A DNA stretch of 64,000 nt from Thamnidium elegans. Lineage: Eukaryota; Mucoromycota; Mucoromycetes; Mucorales; Mucoraceae. Shown in pieces: positions 1 to 12,489 of the stretch; the stretch's first letter is position 1; every line of letters starts with the position of its first letter. Position numbers and translations under genes: made by a program. The notes under the pieces were generated by a model. It made no database searches. It was not told the DNA's origin and saw nothing but the letters and a program-made list of their open reading frames with translations. The DNA lies in contig JAIXMG010000011.1 of the NCBI GenBank assembly GCA_025201345.1, positions 434,001 through 498,000 of the forward strand, read 5' to 3'.

Positions 1-2958
1 CATCAACAGCTGCTACCTCCAATAAAGTTTTAATTGCTTCTACATTTTTGGGTTTCATTTCATTCAAATTAGTTAAGAAAGTGAATTTGGTTAGAGTTGT
101 TACAAATGCATCACGTTGCAGATCAACATCTTCAGATTGTACTGTATGGAATAAACAAATAATACGAATAGCGTTTTTAAAACCACCTAAACAAAGACTG
201 ACAGTAGCTAAATCATCTGATTCTTGTAAAGGGCCAGAGATACCAGCTAGGAAAGCCATCCAAGCTACTTCAAACATAGGACGTACATGTTCCACATGAG
301 AAGCAGAATAAAATGTAATCATATCATTTTCTCCGGCACGACGACGACTAGCCAACATATTACGGAACATGGCTTCGGTCTTGGAACCCATTTCTTCTGT
401 AGCAGCTTGATAAGCTTCACGACGTACATCACGCGTAATACCGGCATTAACAAGAGCATTTTGAATACCAGCAATACCCAAGACTCCATTGGTACCTGGT
501 GCAGATATCAAAGCAGCTTCATTAGCAGCCTCTACCTCATCCTTCATCTTGATTTCATTATTTGAAATTTCTTCATAGATGGTTTCAAGAATATGTCTGT
601 CAATATCCTTACCATCATCCAACCCACGGTTATTGGCAATAAAATCATCCAAGGTCATTCTATGCTTGTTTTGAGGATTATAAAGATCGGTATTTAACAT
701 AACAACAGAGTAAGCCAAGACATAAGCAGTTTCCGCATTAGAAAAAATACCAACATTACCGTGAACGTAACGTTCTGCAAACTTTAACATAAATCGATCA
801 ATTTTTTGACCTTCACCTGGTAATCGGAAAGCTTGCAAAAATGATCGAAGTGCATCCGTAAAGTTCATGTTCGTAAAATCCATTTCGTCCACAAAAGCGT
901 GCATGATGGCAATATTTTCAGCATCACTAAATTTTTTTTAAGTATTTAATATATGAATATATACATGTATTCGTAAGCAAAAATTAACTTACCCTTCACC
1001 CAAGTATTCACCAATTAAAGTTTTGTTTAAGCCTTCAGTATGTAATAAAAATTGAGCAATACTACGATGATCCTTCATGTCTATAAATCCATGAAGAGCC
1101 AACATAGCTAACCCCTTCTTTGGTTTCCAATTAAATTGACGAATACCTTCCTGTAATAACTGTTTACGATGTTTTAAATTTTCAAATTCCTCAGGATCAT
1201 CTAAACGAGTGGGTGTAACAGTGTTTAATTGAGTAGACGATACATTATTGGAAGCAAGTCTGGAAACAGAAGTATTGGAATGGTTCGTTAAATTGGTCGA
1301 AGAACGGTCTTCACTTTCACGAGGTGTATCTTCTTCATTGCTTCCTACGCCAGCTGGAATACTGACAGAGTTATTTTGATACCAACTTACCAACGAACGA
1401 AGTACAGCGACTAAACATTCAAGTGACTTGAATCGAATAGCAGATTCAGGCATTGAAGCTGCTTGATTTTGCTTATCGCTGTGCAATATAGTTGCAGTTG
1501 TAAGAGGAGGTGGAATAAACGAAGAAGAATGACCATGAGTACCAGCATAAGTACTTGAGATAGGATCAGCCAAATGATTTTCATAATCTTTACCATTGGT
1601 AGGCTGATTATGCGAGGTAGTAATTTTAGAGAGCACATTTACCAAACGCTCATAGATATTATCCAACGCAGCGCGATCGCAATCATAATTCAAATAGATA
1701 TCGACTAGAGTTTGTGGATCCTCACATACACGTAACACGCCTTTTAATAATGAGAACTTTTGTTGGTTAGAGGCATTACGCATTTCCAAGATACGTAATA
1801 CAATTTCTTTTAAAAAGATTTCAATTTCGTTTTTTAAGTAAACACGTAGTCCTTGTACTACTCGCCACAGAATTTCATGTGTGATATCAAATACTTGTGG
1901 TACAATGGAAAAGGCATTACGGCCAATACTGGGACAAAGGTATTGTTTGACTTCCAAGATAAATGGGTTTGCGCGGTGACCGCTAGGGTCTGTTACTGCG
2001 GCCGAGAAAAATACTTGGTCGGATGTAAAGACATCAATATGAGACATCATAATGGTTAAAATTAAGTGTAAAGAAAGTAATTTGGATCGCATAGAATAAG
2101 ATCGCATATCATTACCCCTAAAAAGAAAAGAAAGTTAAAAAAACTGCTACTCCCTTCTTAAAAAAAATTACTTTTTACCATTCAGATTGAATTGATTTCT
2201 TTGAAAGCTTACAAAGAGCTCTAAATACGAGAATAGCGTCCTTAATATAAAGATCTGCGTCTGTCTCTGCTTTACCGTTTTGCATATCATCGTTATCAAA
2301 AGAACCTCTTCCATCCGATGCCCCGCTACTATATATATATATATAAAAGAGTATTTAGTTGACTATTATTTGTATTTTTCCTTTTTCTTTTTCTTACGTT
2401 GTCTCGTAAGTAGGTACAGTATTTACTTGATTGGTACCAGAGGAAGAAGCGTTTTGTTGTTCTTCTTGAAACACATTTGCAGTATCATTCAAGAAATCCT
2501 CGTAATTATCCTTTGATTTTCCACTTGGTAACTTGTGATCCATTTCAGTACGAGCCATATTAGCCTCTACAATAATTTGCTGTTGATATGCATTTGAATC
2601 CTCTTCTGTCTCAATAGGTGCATTAGGTGCAATTGTACTGGATTCTTCTTGAACATCTTGAATTTCTTGTTCGTTAATAGATTCTGGTTTTCCAACTTCA
2701 ATTATATATTTTTCAACAATATGATTAGGGTGGGATTTAACTCTTCTAAAGATATGATCAACCATTTGAGTCATAGTAACTTGAGCAACGTTTTGATTGT
2801 CATTATTACGAGATAATAAGAAGATATTGTAAGTGGTTCGTACTGCTTTTAGTAAGGCTGATAAATGAAGTGGATTACTGGTAGAATAAACTGCATCAAG
2901 TAAAGCCTGAAAAAAAAATTTAAAAAGTAAGTATAACCAATAAATATATGATAAATAT

Positions 2959-2994
<36 letters not shown>

Positions 2995-3549
2995 GATAAT
3001 CTGTAACTGAACTTTCTTGTCAGTTTCTTCACCAATAAAACAATCACAAATACCGTCTACAACTTTTTCCATAACTTGAGTTTGTGCTACTTCATCTTCC
3101 ATATCAGCAACATAATTATAAGTGATAAACTTGCCAAGACAATCAAGCGATATTGTCATTAAATTTGCTGAGCGTGTATCAATGGCAGTTTGAAGTGCAG
3201 TTAAAATGACAGAAGACCTTATGATAATCGGGATAAGTAATTTATCCGTTTTTACATGTATTAAAAAAAAAAAGATTATTTTACCGAGTTTGACCTTCTG
3301 GGACAGGTTCGTTATTTTTTAACATTTCTATTATATATATATATTAAACTGTTAGCCTTTATTTTTTAATATAATATATAAATTTTTAAATTATACGTTA
3401 CTAAGTGCAATATCGACTGCTTCTTTTAAAGGTTTGTTGCGTTTGACTTCCCTAGCGGAAGCAACTTTCTCCAGTGCATTGATAACAAATACAGCACTTG
3501 ATTGTTGAGTTGGAGATGATGTATTTTGTGAAGTTCCAGTTGATACCAT
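1..3549 (-). CDS. SEC7: SEC7/BIG-type ARF guanine nucleotide exchange factor (3' end outside window)
   Basis: Large Golgi ARF-GEF that loads GTP on ARF1 at the trans-Golgi for vesicle formation. Exons as I read them: 3549-3402, 3327-3285, 3217-2992, 2906-2398, 2328-2179, 2117-993 and 926 to the left edge. All junctions are GT-AG and keep frame. The start MVSTGTSQNTSS opens the DCB region. An acidic, Q-rich linker follows. The HUS box is visible as YLNYDCD (near 1680). The Sec7 domain begins near 1130 (FNWKPKKGLAMLALHGF) and carries the catalytic loop FRLPGEGQKIDRFM, with its catalytic glutamate, near 820-850. About 1040 residues lie in the window; the family is usually 1700-2000, so the HDS domains are off the edge. 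Family assignment is strong. Orthology to SEC7 rather than to GEA1/2 rests on the DCB-HUS layout and sequence. Confidence 0.93.
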
Positions 3550-3935
3550 TTATTACAAGATGGATTTCTTTCTAATCTAGAGGAATTCTAACAACTTTTT
3601 GTTGGTACAACGCTTTATTATTATTATTTTAGTCATGTTATTTATTGTACCCTGAACTGTATAAAGATGGTTAAAAAGAGAAAAATAAAAATAAAGCCAA
3701 AGTGGTTTGAAAGAAGGGAAAAATATTAAAAAAAAAAAATGTCTGGGTTGGGATTTAATACATGTGTACACATAAAAAAAGATTACCCTGCAAATTATAG
3801 TATATAATGGATATTTTATTTAAATGAGGAAAATGATCATATTGTTAAAAGGATTTCTTCTTTTTGTGCTATTATTATATTTGTATTTGTAAATTAGTAG
3901 TCGTCTTGCTTGTATTTCGAACAGAAAAAAGGCAT

Positions 3936-3967
<32 letters not shown>

Positions 3968-4177
3968 TATGCTTGTGTTTGTTTAATGAAGGATAGTATA
4001 CATAAAAAATCTTCTTATTTGTTACATAATATATAACTTATAAATAAAATTGTATAGAATTATAGAAATAATAATAAAAAAGAAAAAGAAAAAAAAAGCG
4101 AAAAAATATAACGGTTATTTATACATAAACAAAAATCATGCCAACGTAAATTTTATTTAAAATATGCTGCAAATGTA
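3550..4177. other. Intergenic spacer, SEC7 promoter side and PPR gene 3' side
   Basis: No coding exon seen. AT-rich, with A/T runs and one AG microsatellite. It holds the SEC7 5' flank and the 3' flank of the PPR-like gene. Confidence 0.6.
3941..3969. repeat. (AG)n microsatellite
   Basis: About 14 uninterrupted AG units in the spacer upstream of SEC7. Confidence 0.95.
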
Positions 4178-6791
4178 TTATTTAAATGCGACATGGTCTA
4201 TATTTTTCTTTAAAGATCTAAAAGCCTTATTTTGGTTTTTCAATTTTGGAAAGATGTTCTCAGATAACCATTTCAATTCATCGATAGATTGTTCTTGTTT
4301 AGCTAATCGAACGATACCATGTACAGTCTTCTGAGAGATGGAGATTTGATCGGTTTGGTCACTTAATGTACGCAGTACATCAAATACAAGAGATACATTT
4401 TGATTATCCAGTAAGGTACAAATATAAACATCAATAAAAGTCATATCTAAACTTGAATAAGGGGCAGTAGGAAAAGGTACGGTTGGAGATACCTTTTCTC
4501 TAACGGGTACAGGAATTCTGCCTTCCTTTTCAAATCTTGACATTGTATACTTATTAAATAATCTTTGAATGCCTTCTCTATCATCATCTAGTGCCAATTT
4601 AGATAATTTGGCTTCCCAAATACCTTGATTATAAACAACATTCTTGCTATCCAATTCATTTAAAATCTTTTCTGCAGTAGTATTTAAACCTTTAATTGAG
4701 ACTGATGCACGCAACAAGGGGAGATAAAATTCAGGTGAATCAAGATAAGGCCATTTAGCAAGGTCATCAGCGTGTGTCTTCTTGGCATGAACTTTCTTAA
4801 CTTGTTTTTTCATTTCATTTATAATATCTGTAGCTTCCTTGGGTAATTGGGCTGCAACACAACAATCAAGCATAGCTCTATAAGTCATCCAGTCAACTCT
4901 ATCTTTAGGAATTTCTCTATCCATTTCATATTTTACTACTGTCATCGCTCTCTTTGCTTGTGTAGGATCTAGTGATGATAATGCGAATACTGCACGGTAA
5001 AGTCTAGCATCTGATTGAAGACCGTGTGTCTTGAGTTTTCTCCAACGACTACGGAATGCTTGATTCTTTCCTCCCGCTGCTAAACATGTCATTAATGTTA
5101 CAAAAGTAAATCTATCATGAGGTATGTGTGCATCCAACATAATCTTTTCGATTTCAAATACACGACTATCTAATTTAAAAACACAATGTTCATATGGTCT
5201 AGCTGGTAAAAGTGAGTTCAATCTGAAATTATCATAATAGTATTGATCACCATGATGAGGAATACAGGCACGGAATAAAGAATGAAACGTAGGATGATTT
5301 AATGTGTTGATACCAGCTATTTGCATCTTGGCCACTACTTCCAAACACTTGTCGAGTCTAATATTACGACTATCATTATATTGTCTTGATGTGGAGTAAC
5401 CTACCAACATAATACTATGACTAGCATCATTTGGCTTAATATTATGAGAAGGCATATACGATTCAAAAATTTCCTCAGCCTTTTCCATAGGGAATTGAAT
5501 AGGATCGATACAATTGGCAATAGTAAGGTATTCTAATACAACATTACAATCTGTAATGTCAATCGGCTTTTCTGCTTTAAACATATCTTTTGTTAAATCG
5601 GACCATGATTGATTTAATTGATCAAATTCAGTCGAATCGGTTGGTTTCAAATTGAGTCCACTAGCACCACGAGTTTGCTTTAATTCTTTACACATATTTT
5701 CTAATGCAACTTTATGAGCGATAAGTAACATTGTCTTATCAGATGCGCTGTCGGGATATAATTGGTTACACATATCAATATATTTTGAAGTTCGGGTAAT
5801 ATCACCGTGGAATCCATAGCAACGAATTAATTTGAGAAGCGTGTGAGACTTGAGTTCGCCTATTTCCTTTAATTTTTGAATCATTTCTTCTACTTTATCG
5901 TGTGACTTGGTAGCAGCAAATGAAAGTAAAGCACTCTTATAAAATGTTTGTTTTTTATCGGGGCTAGCATTCTTAGCTAAACAAGCATTGACGCCATATA
6001 CTCTATTCATAATACCATAAGCCTATTTTTTTTTTTTTGAAAAAAAAAAAAGTTTAATTTACGGATTTTTTTTTTATAAAAAATACTTAACGCTTACTCT
6101 CATTAATAATTCCCAGGCATGTTGATCTTTCAATGTTGTCAAATCAAAAATCTCGGTAAATCTATCGACAAGAGCACGTAAATCCTCTACACGATAAGTA
6201 CCGCCAAATCTAAATCCAAGCTTTAATACACTCTTCCAAACATCGATGTCTTCCACTACATCCAAAGGTAATTTTGTTGTTTCCGAATAAAACCAATTGG
6301 CTACAGTAGCACATGATTCCATATCAAAAGGTAAATCTCGAAGCATATCGACTAAATAAAGGTACAATCCAGGTGTAGCAATACCCAATTCTTGCGCATT
6401 GCGTACTGTCTTGATAGCTCCCTTTAAATTACCTGTGCTTTTAAATTCTTCCAGGGTCTCATAAAGTGATGCCTCGGTGATGGCTGGCTGAGGATTGGTT
6501 GACGTATTAACTTTTGTTAATAATTCCTCTTGTTGTACTTTATGGATCGTTCCAATTGAAAAAGCACGAGTAGTTACTACTGTATATTTTAATAAAAGAA
6601 ATGAGTAAAATAGTAACAGTAAAAGAAAATCAACATATGTCAAAAAAAAAAAAAGGGCCGACTTTTTGTTTGTAGATGGTTCACTTACAGGGAGTCAAAG
6701 AGACAGCACTTTTAATAAGAGTTCCTTGAACCAAAGGCTTTAATTGCAAGTGCTTTGACTTTACTAAAGCTCTTCCTAGTTTAGGTAACAT
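4178..6791 (-). CDS. Pentatricopeptide-repeat-like mitochondrial protein
   Basis: About 800 residues in three exons: 6791 to about 6690, about 6583-6098, and about 6017-4178. The second intron is clear: donor GTAAGC after ATG AGA, acceptor TAG before GCT TAT GGT. The N-terminus MLPKLGRALVKSKHLQLKP is basic, lacks acidic residues and looks like a mitochondrial presequence. The body is all-helical with degenerate 35-residue PPR-like units, for example a motif near HTLLKLIRCYGFHGDITRTSKYI and others around residues 300-450. Family knowledge: fungal PPR proteins act in mitochondrial RNA processing or translation. I cannot match it to a named gene, and the RNA target is unknown. An ATG inside exon 3 exists, but the upstream exons give the better presequence. 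Confidence 0.7.
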
Positions 6792-7845
6792 GTCAAAAAA
6801 AATTGATATATGAGCTAGAAGGGCCCGCTGTATGTTGAAAGGATGTTTAATATAAAAAAAAAACCTGGGTCTACTTCGAATCGAGAGCTGTCATTTGAAT
6901 TTCCGTCTCTCGCGTCATCTTTAATTGGCAGTCTCAGAAAATGTAATGAAAATTGATTTTATGGTTTTATGCGATATGACTACAAGTATGCAAGAGAGAC
7001 AAGGCTTTTTTGGGTTTTAACGATGAGAAGAAACATTTGTTTGTTTGGAGGCTATATACTTCTTATTGGTAAGTATATAATGTCTCACTCTTTTTTTTTA
7101 AAAAAAAAAAGGTTAATCTGTTCAAACCAAGTACTAACTTGGATAGATATGAATCTTTTTATCGATGATGGTGCTCTACGAGTTTATTAAAATACTTGAT
7201 AATTATATCTATCAATTATATCTAATCTCTAGCTCTATGTGCATATATATAACTGTTAATTATATAGAGATTTCTATAGAATCATCAAGTAGCGAAAAGC
7301 TGTCAGCAAATTAGAATTTTCAGGCACAAGAAATACTTATATTTAGTGTTTTGCATACGTTTGAGACTAATTAAATTCTACTGCATCGTTCATTTAAGTA
7401 ATTTTTTATCTATTACTAAAACACTTAAAAACCATTCCGAACATCTCATTTTGATCTAGACGATTTTAGATTCCTTTAAGAGACAAAGTTACTTATTATT
7501 GTATAAAACCAAATATGCTTGGAAAATGCGATGTACTTCAAATTTTTGGAAAATCTCCCGCCCATTCATAAAGTTATTTCCCGACTTGTAATATGCAATC
7601 TTTAACTTTTTTGTTTGTTAGTAATATCTACAGAAAAAGGCGTAAATGTCTCACAATTGATCGGTAAACGTATAACACCAGAAAGCATTAAAATTTGAAT
7701 TATTGGGGAACTGCATACAAACGTGCTTGTACATGAAAAAAAGAAAAGAAAGGCCATTTTATATTCTGTGAGTCTCTTCTATATTAATACATGGTAATAC
7801 TAAATAAATCAAAAGCAAAAATTTATAGTAAAAAAGTATAATTTA
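6792..7845. other. Intergenic spacer
   Basis: Over 1 kb without a supportable gene. Only short chance ORFs lie in AT-rich sequence. It contains the PPR gene promoter on its left side. Confidence 0.6.
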
Positions 7846-8181
7846 TTAGGTAAAATCATTTGGCCTTATACTATAGTTAAATGGATAATTCACATTCTTG
7901 TACTTTGCAAGTAACCCTTCTATAGTTTCTTGTAAACCAAGAATATCATAGTATTTGGCCTCTTCTAGCAAAAACTCTAAATTTGTTTTTCCTATGTCAT
8001 ACATCATGTTGGTACGTAAATAATAAAGAACGAAGCGAAACAATGGACCATCTCTATCAACATAAAGCTCTCTGGACGACTTTAGTAACTTGGCCAAGTA
8101 AAACGATTTTTGAAGAGTCTGAACAGTAGTCGTATACATTGTTCCTCCAACATTTATTTGGACAATACTATCATAAGCCAT
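7846..8181 (-). CDS. Small BTB/POZ (potassium-channel T1-type) domain protein
   Basis: A 111-residue single-exon protein that is almost entirely one KCTD/T1-type BTB fold. It starts with VQINVGGTMYTTTVQTLQ, which matches the T1 signature (I/V-x-L/I-N-V-G-G-x-x-Y/F-x-T). It then has the typical DRDGPLFRFVLYYLRT segment and a C-terminal helix (LLEEAKYYDILGLQETIEGL). T1 domains oligomerise, and KCTD proteins often act as cullin-3 adaptors. No channel or other effector domain is present. The whole protein is a free-standing oligomerisation module, so the partner is unknown. ATG start with nothing in frame upstream. Confidence 0.85.
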   Translation of the reverse strand: MAYDSIVQINVGGTMYTTTVQTLQKSFYLAKLLKSSRELYVDRDGPLFRFVLYYLRTNMMYDIGKTNLEFLLEEAKYYDILGLQETIEGLLAKYKNVNYPFNYSIRPNDFT

Positions 8182-8530
8182 AAGTAGTTGCTTCTATTTT
8201 TTTTTTATTTTTTTTTTTTTTTGCAAGTAAAACTAAAAGCGAGGAGGGATAAAATATCGATTAGGGTTTTATATATACACCATTTACATTCAACAATGGG
8301 TTATAACAATAAGCAAACTCGAGGTTTATTATCAAAGAGTAAAGGTAAAATAGGTTGTCAATTATGATTCCAAGATAATCAAAGCTAGATTAGCAATAAA
8401 AGAGTCATCGTATATTTCACACTAAGTTAAAAAGAATACACTTCATACAAGATAAAAGGACCTTTTATTATGTGCAATTATTATTTTTATTATTTTTATG
8501 ATCTCAAATCTTTTTGGGGTATTTTTTCTT
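8182..8530. other. Intergenic spacer
   Basis: Short AT-rich spacer between the BTB gene and the DUF2828 gene. It carries T-runs near 8198-8222 and no gene. Confidence 0.6.
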
Positions 8531-10924
8531 TTAATCTAGAACAACTAATCCGCTGAAACTTTCGTGACATACAGCCTTCTTCATGAAATCATCAGGATTA
8601 TCTAATTTTTTCTTGGTAACCTTACCATCGACACCTTCTTTCTCTTCTTCATCACCATCATCATCATCACCGACTTCACCATCTAGGAAAGTTTTGATCA
8701 TACTAGCAGAGAACCCAGATAATAAAGTCGTACCCTCCTCATCCTTAGTAGTGGGAGCATTCATCTTCTTTTCAGACATGTAAGAGCTTCCAGAGCATAG
8801 ATTCCACCAGACTAGTTCAGGCATCTCATAACCAGCTTCATTATATTGCTTGCGGATAAAGTCTTGTGTAGTCGAGAATTCCTCCATACTATTTTCATTT
8901 TCATCAAATTCCATATCAGTAAAGACGAACAAGCGTTTAACCATATCCTGGGGAGCAAGATTGTGTTTCTTGGCCATAGGTAATAAGACTTCGGTAAAGA
9001 CCTTACAGATATCAGTGTTAAATCCAGCCTCTGATGCAGTAACAGTATTGACTTGTTCAGTAAAGGTATCACTGGTATTTACTTTGAGGACATAGGGGTT
9101 GTCAGTAAAAGTAATGATGGCACCATTGAAGGGAGGCTTAGCCAAGTTAGTGACGATTAGGGAGAGACCAATCGCTGCATTATAGGGAGACATTTCGGGG
9201 TCATCGGAACCACCCATCATTGAACCAGATACATCACAAATAGCTATACATTCACCAAGATCAATTCTCTTCTTTTTACCATCGTCTTTTCCGCCACTAG
9301 CAAGCAAAGAAGTGTTACGAATAGACTCAATGAGTGTATTCCACTGACCATTAACCATGTTTGTTTGAGTACTAACAAACTTTTCTAATAATCCAGGAAC
9401 ACGAGAGATCACTTCACCCAGCTTTTTAGGAACACCACCACTCAAGGCCTTATGCACCAATTCATTGGGAGCCAATGCAGCACCACTAACCTTCTTCTTG
9501 CCTTTAGAAACTTCATCCATATATTCAATAACCGTATCAGGAGCGTGCTTAAAGAACAAAGGCATACTCTTCTCTAAACAAACAGAAGGCATATGACGGA
9601 AATCAACCTTATCCCATTTACCAGCAGCCTTGTAATGTTCGGTAATATCCATAGCTTCACGAAGAGGTACCAAGTATTTTTTACGATAAAGTTCTCTAAC
9701 CTTGTTCAAATAATGAGTACGAGTTTCATCTGTTTCTTGATATTGATGAGGAGGGAACAAAAGCTCACTAATAGAAGTAGCCAAGAAAGTATGCTTATCA
9801 TGAGAGAGGCAAAGCGAAGGGGCCCATTTAGCAGCGAGACTTAAATTGAAACCTAAAGCATGTCTACCATTCATCATCTTCTTTTCAGCAATTGAAACCT
9901 TATTCTTTTCAACCTGAGCCATATCGGTTTTGAGTTGATCAGCGTACATATTGGCAATAGTAAAATGTAAAGCTCGATAGGTTTCATCATTTTCCAAAAG
10001 GTCGCAAACGGTTTTATTACGTCTTTCTCTTGTCTCTAAACGTTCCTTTCTAGCCTCTTCCTTTTTAATTTCGTTTCTTTTAAGGTTCTTTTCGTGACAC
10101 TCTTCAGCATTCTTCTTTGCATCTTCTTTATCCATACTCTTACGAAGGAAATAGCGGACATTTTGTTCTCTTCTAGAAACTATACGAGCACTTTTTTGGC
10201 GTTCTTGACGAGGCCAGATAAGAGCCTTGTATTCGCTATGATCTTCTCTGCCTTTTACCTCACCTTGACAATAGATAGTCAATAAAGAATTGAGATCCTT
10301 CCAACACCCATGTGTCTTGAAATCACGACGAATCAACAACTCCTCATTATCATCAGCATCAGATAAAACTTCCCAACCATCTTGCTTGGCCTCAGAAAGT
10401 TTCTTTTCTTTTCTCTTATTGGCTTGAAGTTGAGCATCGGTACGTACAGTACCATCAATTAACATATGAAGATTCTTGATAGCAGTTTGAGGATGATTCA
10501 AGAGTAACCAACAATAAGAAGTAAGGAAAGGATCCAATAAAGATTTACCACGAGGAATAGAACGAGTATAAAAGATAATATGAACAGTAAGCAAAGGGTC
10601 TTGATTCCAACTAGCCTTCAAGAGAGCATCACGAGAAGAAGGTTGTACAGATTGAATACCATAATACAAATCAAGACAGAAATCTTCGGTAGTGGCGTTT
10701 GTAAGAGCACCGTTCGTGGTACGCGTAAGATTTGCTACTTTATCAAATGCATCCATAAATGGATGGCTATCTTCCTTTTCCTTATCATCTTCAATTTTCA
10801 AAGAAGCAATATCACCAGCCACTTGTTGTTCATTACCAAGTTTCTTTACCAAATCCAACAATAAGTCTTCCTTGTGAAGTGATTCAAAATAAGGAAGAGC
10901 AGAAGGATAATTGATAAATGACAT
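8531..10924 (-). CDS. DUF2828-family protein with C-terminal vWA-like domain
   Basis: Intronless 797-residue protein, a contrast to its neighbours. The N-terminal two thirds is helical and charged, with a long basic/acidic coiled-coil stretch around residues 240-310. The C-terminal third is a von Willebrand A-like fold. It begins with a MIDAS motif (IAICDVSGSMMGG, Asp-x-Ser-x-Ser) near residue 570, has a conserved FVFTDMEFDE strand near 690, and the segment PELVWWNL. Acidic stretches (DDDDGDEEE) follow near the end. The layout matches the DUF2828/DUF7788 family of plants and fungi. The biochemical role is not established. The MIDAS suggests divalent-metal-dependent ligand binding. ATG at 10924 is the first in frame. 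Confidence 0.88.
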   Translation of the reverse strand: MSFINYPSALPYFESLHKEDLLLDLVKKLGNEQQVAGDIASLKIEDDKEKEDSHPFMDAFDKVANLTRTTNGALTNATTEDFCLDLYYGIQSVQPSSRDALLKASWNQDPLLTVHIIFYTRSIPRGKSLLDPFLTSYCWLLLNHPQTAIKNLHMLIDGTVRTDAQLQANKRKEKKLSEAKQDGWEVLSDADDNEELLIRRDFKTHGCWKDLNSLLTIYCQGEVKGREDHSEYKALIWPRQERQKSARIVSRREQNVRYFLRKSMDKEDAKKNAEECHEKNLKRNEIKKEEARKERLETRERRNKTVCDLLENDETYRALHFTIANMYADQLKTDMAQVEKNKVSIAEKKMMNGRHALGFNLSLAAKWAPSLCLSHDKHTFLATSISELLFPPHQYQETDETRTHYLNKVRELYRKKYLVPLREAMDITEHYKAAGKWDKVDFRHMPSVCLEKSMPLFFKHAPDTVIEYMDEVSKGKKKVSGAALAPNELVHKALSGGVPKKLGEVISRVPGLLEKFVSTQTNMVNGQWNTLIESIRNTSLLASGGKDDGKKKRIDLGECIAICDVSGSMMGGSDDPEMSPYNAAIGLSLIVTNLAKPPFNGAIITFTDNPYVLKVNTSDTFTEQVNTVTASEAGFNTDICKVFTEVLLPMAKKHNLAPQDMVKRLFVFTDMEFDENENSMEEFSTTQDFIRKQYNEAGYEMPELVWWNLCSGSSYMSEKKMNAPTTKDEEGTTLLSGFSASMIKTFLDGEVGDDDDGDEEEKEGVDGKVTKKKLDNPDDFMKKAVCHESFSGLVVLD

Positions 10925-11224
10925 TGTTATATTTTTGTATGAAAAAAAAAGAAAAGAAAAAGGATAAAAAAAAAAGATTTTTGTACAATTTTTTAGGTTA
11001 TTTATTTTCTATTCTTTTACTTGCTGCGGTGTGCATTTGAATCAAACTACGGTTTGTTGTTTGTAACACAGAATGGGCTGAGGGTGTACAGCGTCAAATT
11101 TTGCAGAAGTTAACCAATTTTGGTAACACCAATGATGATGCAAACATAGTTTATCGCCCTTTGCATATTTTAAAGATATATTGATACCATTGTATTCTAG
11201 TTTTAATTATATAATTTAAACTAG

Positions 11225-11271
<47 letters not shown>

Positions 11272-12239
11272 CAAAAGTATGATGATATTACGGTTTAACG
11301 ATATTATTTCTGTTTTCTTTCTAAATACAGGTTTAAATCCGAAATTAAAGGCATTTACGCTAGAATAATTATATAAGTGGTCATTTGAATATATATGCAT
11401 TAGTTATATTTTTCAAACTATCTCATATATTTTGTTGTTGTTATTAAAACAAAAAGTAACTGTCGTGAACGATATATATTTATTTTCTCACCAAATAGTT
11501 TTCTTTTAGTCATCTTTTTGTTATTATACTTTGCAATCGGCAGTTATATCTTCTTTTGTTTTTTAAAACCCCATTGTGATATTTAACGATAAATATCAAA
11601 AAATAAAAAAGAACAGAAATTTCTATCAGACTGAAAGAGGTAGTTGTTTATTGAATGATGTATTTATATAATTGTATCACTTCAATAACTTGTTACACTA
11701 ATACTTTGTTATTACATTTATCTCGTCGATATATAGAATAGTAATAAGATCTAAGTAATATGTAGCTAATATTACATTTGTGTATAATTTTGTATAAAAC
11801 TATGCATAAATTATATTAATGTATATTACTTGGATACAACATCCATGTAAGCAATACTACAATTAACCTGTTCTCAATTGTAAGTGCACTATAAATTAAA
11901 AACCATTATTTATTACTTCTTATGTGAGCGATTTTTTAAACTGTGACATCTCAGTAATCTTTTTAGCAGTAATTATCACACCACAATTGCTCTTTTCTTC
12001 TTACTATTCTTTTGTCGCATAGAGTTATTTGTATCATTATTACATTTTCATAACAGGCTCGGGTAATATGGCACATTTCGCTATTTCATGCTCGATGTCA
12101 AATAAATTAAAAATTTAATCGGCTATCCACCACTGCCAATCTAACAACACGTAAGCTCGAGTAATTAAGACGTCTACAGCTGATCATGGAAATTTTAACT
12201 CTTAAATTTAGCATTTTTCTTGATCATACGGCTGCTTCC

Positions 12240-12280
<41 letters not shown>

Positions 12281-12489
12281 CTGAGAAATGGAAAAAAGAG
12301 TAGAAGCCTTGGAGATTTTACAGAAAGTAGCTCTCAAGCAGCCTGGACACGCAGTAAAATAAATTGTAACGTTACATCCACCTCTTATTTTTCAAAAGGG
12401 TGAGATTTTGATGGTGGACGATGTTTAACGATTCTCTAAAAAAAATAGTGATATAAAAGAAATATTATCTACAATACGAAGAAAAAATT
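10925..12489. other. Gene-poor spacer
   Basis: About 1.5 kb of AT-rich sequence with no convincing exon on either strand. It includes a GA microsatellite, a short repeat shared with about 63.26 kb, and a T-run followed by an A-run at 12240-12280. Confidence 0.6.
11239..11268. repeat. (GA)n microsatellite
   Basis: About 15 GA units preceded by GAAA units. Confidence 0.95.

Noticed and set aside
6969..7190. Plus-strand ORF of 73 codons
   Set aside because: Includes A-run translation and no protein-like composition; no neighbouring exon.
12289..12365. Short ORF MEKRVEALEILQKVALK and a 13-base match to 44102
   Set aside because: Too short, and a 13-base match is expected by chance in 64 kb.
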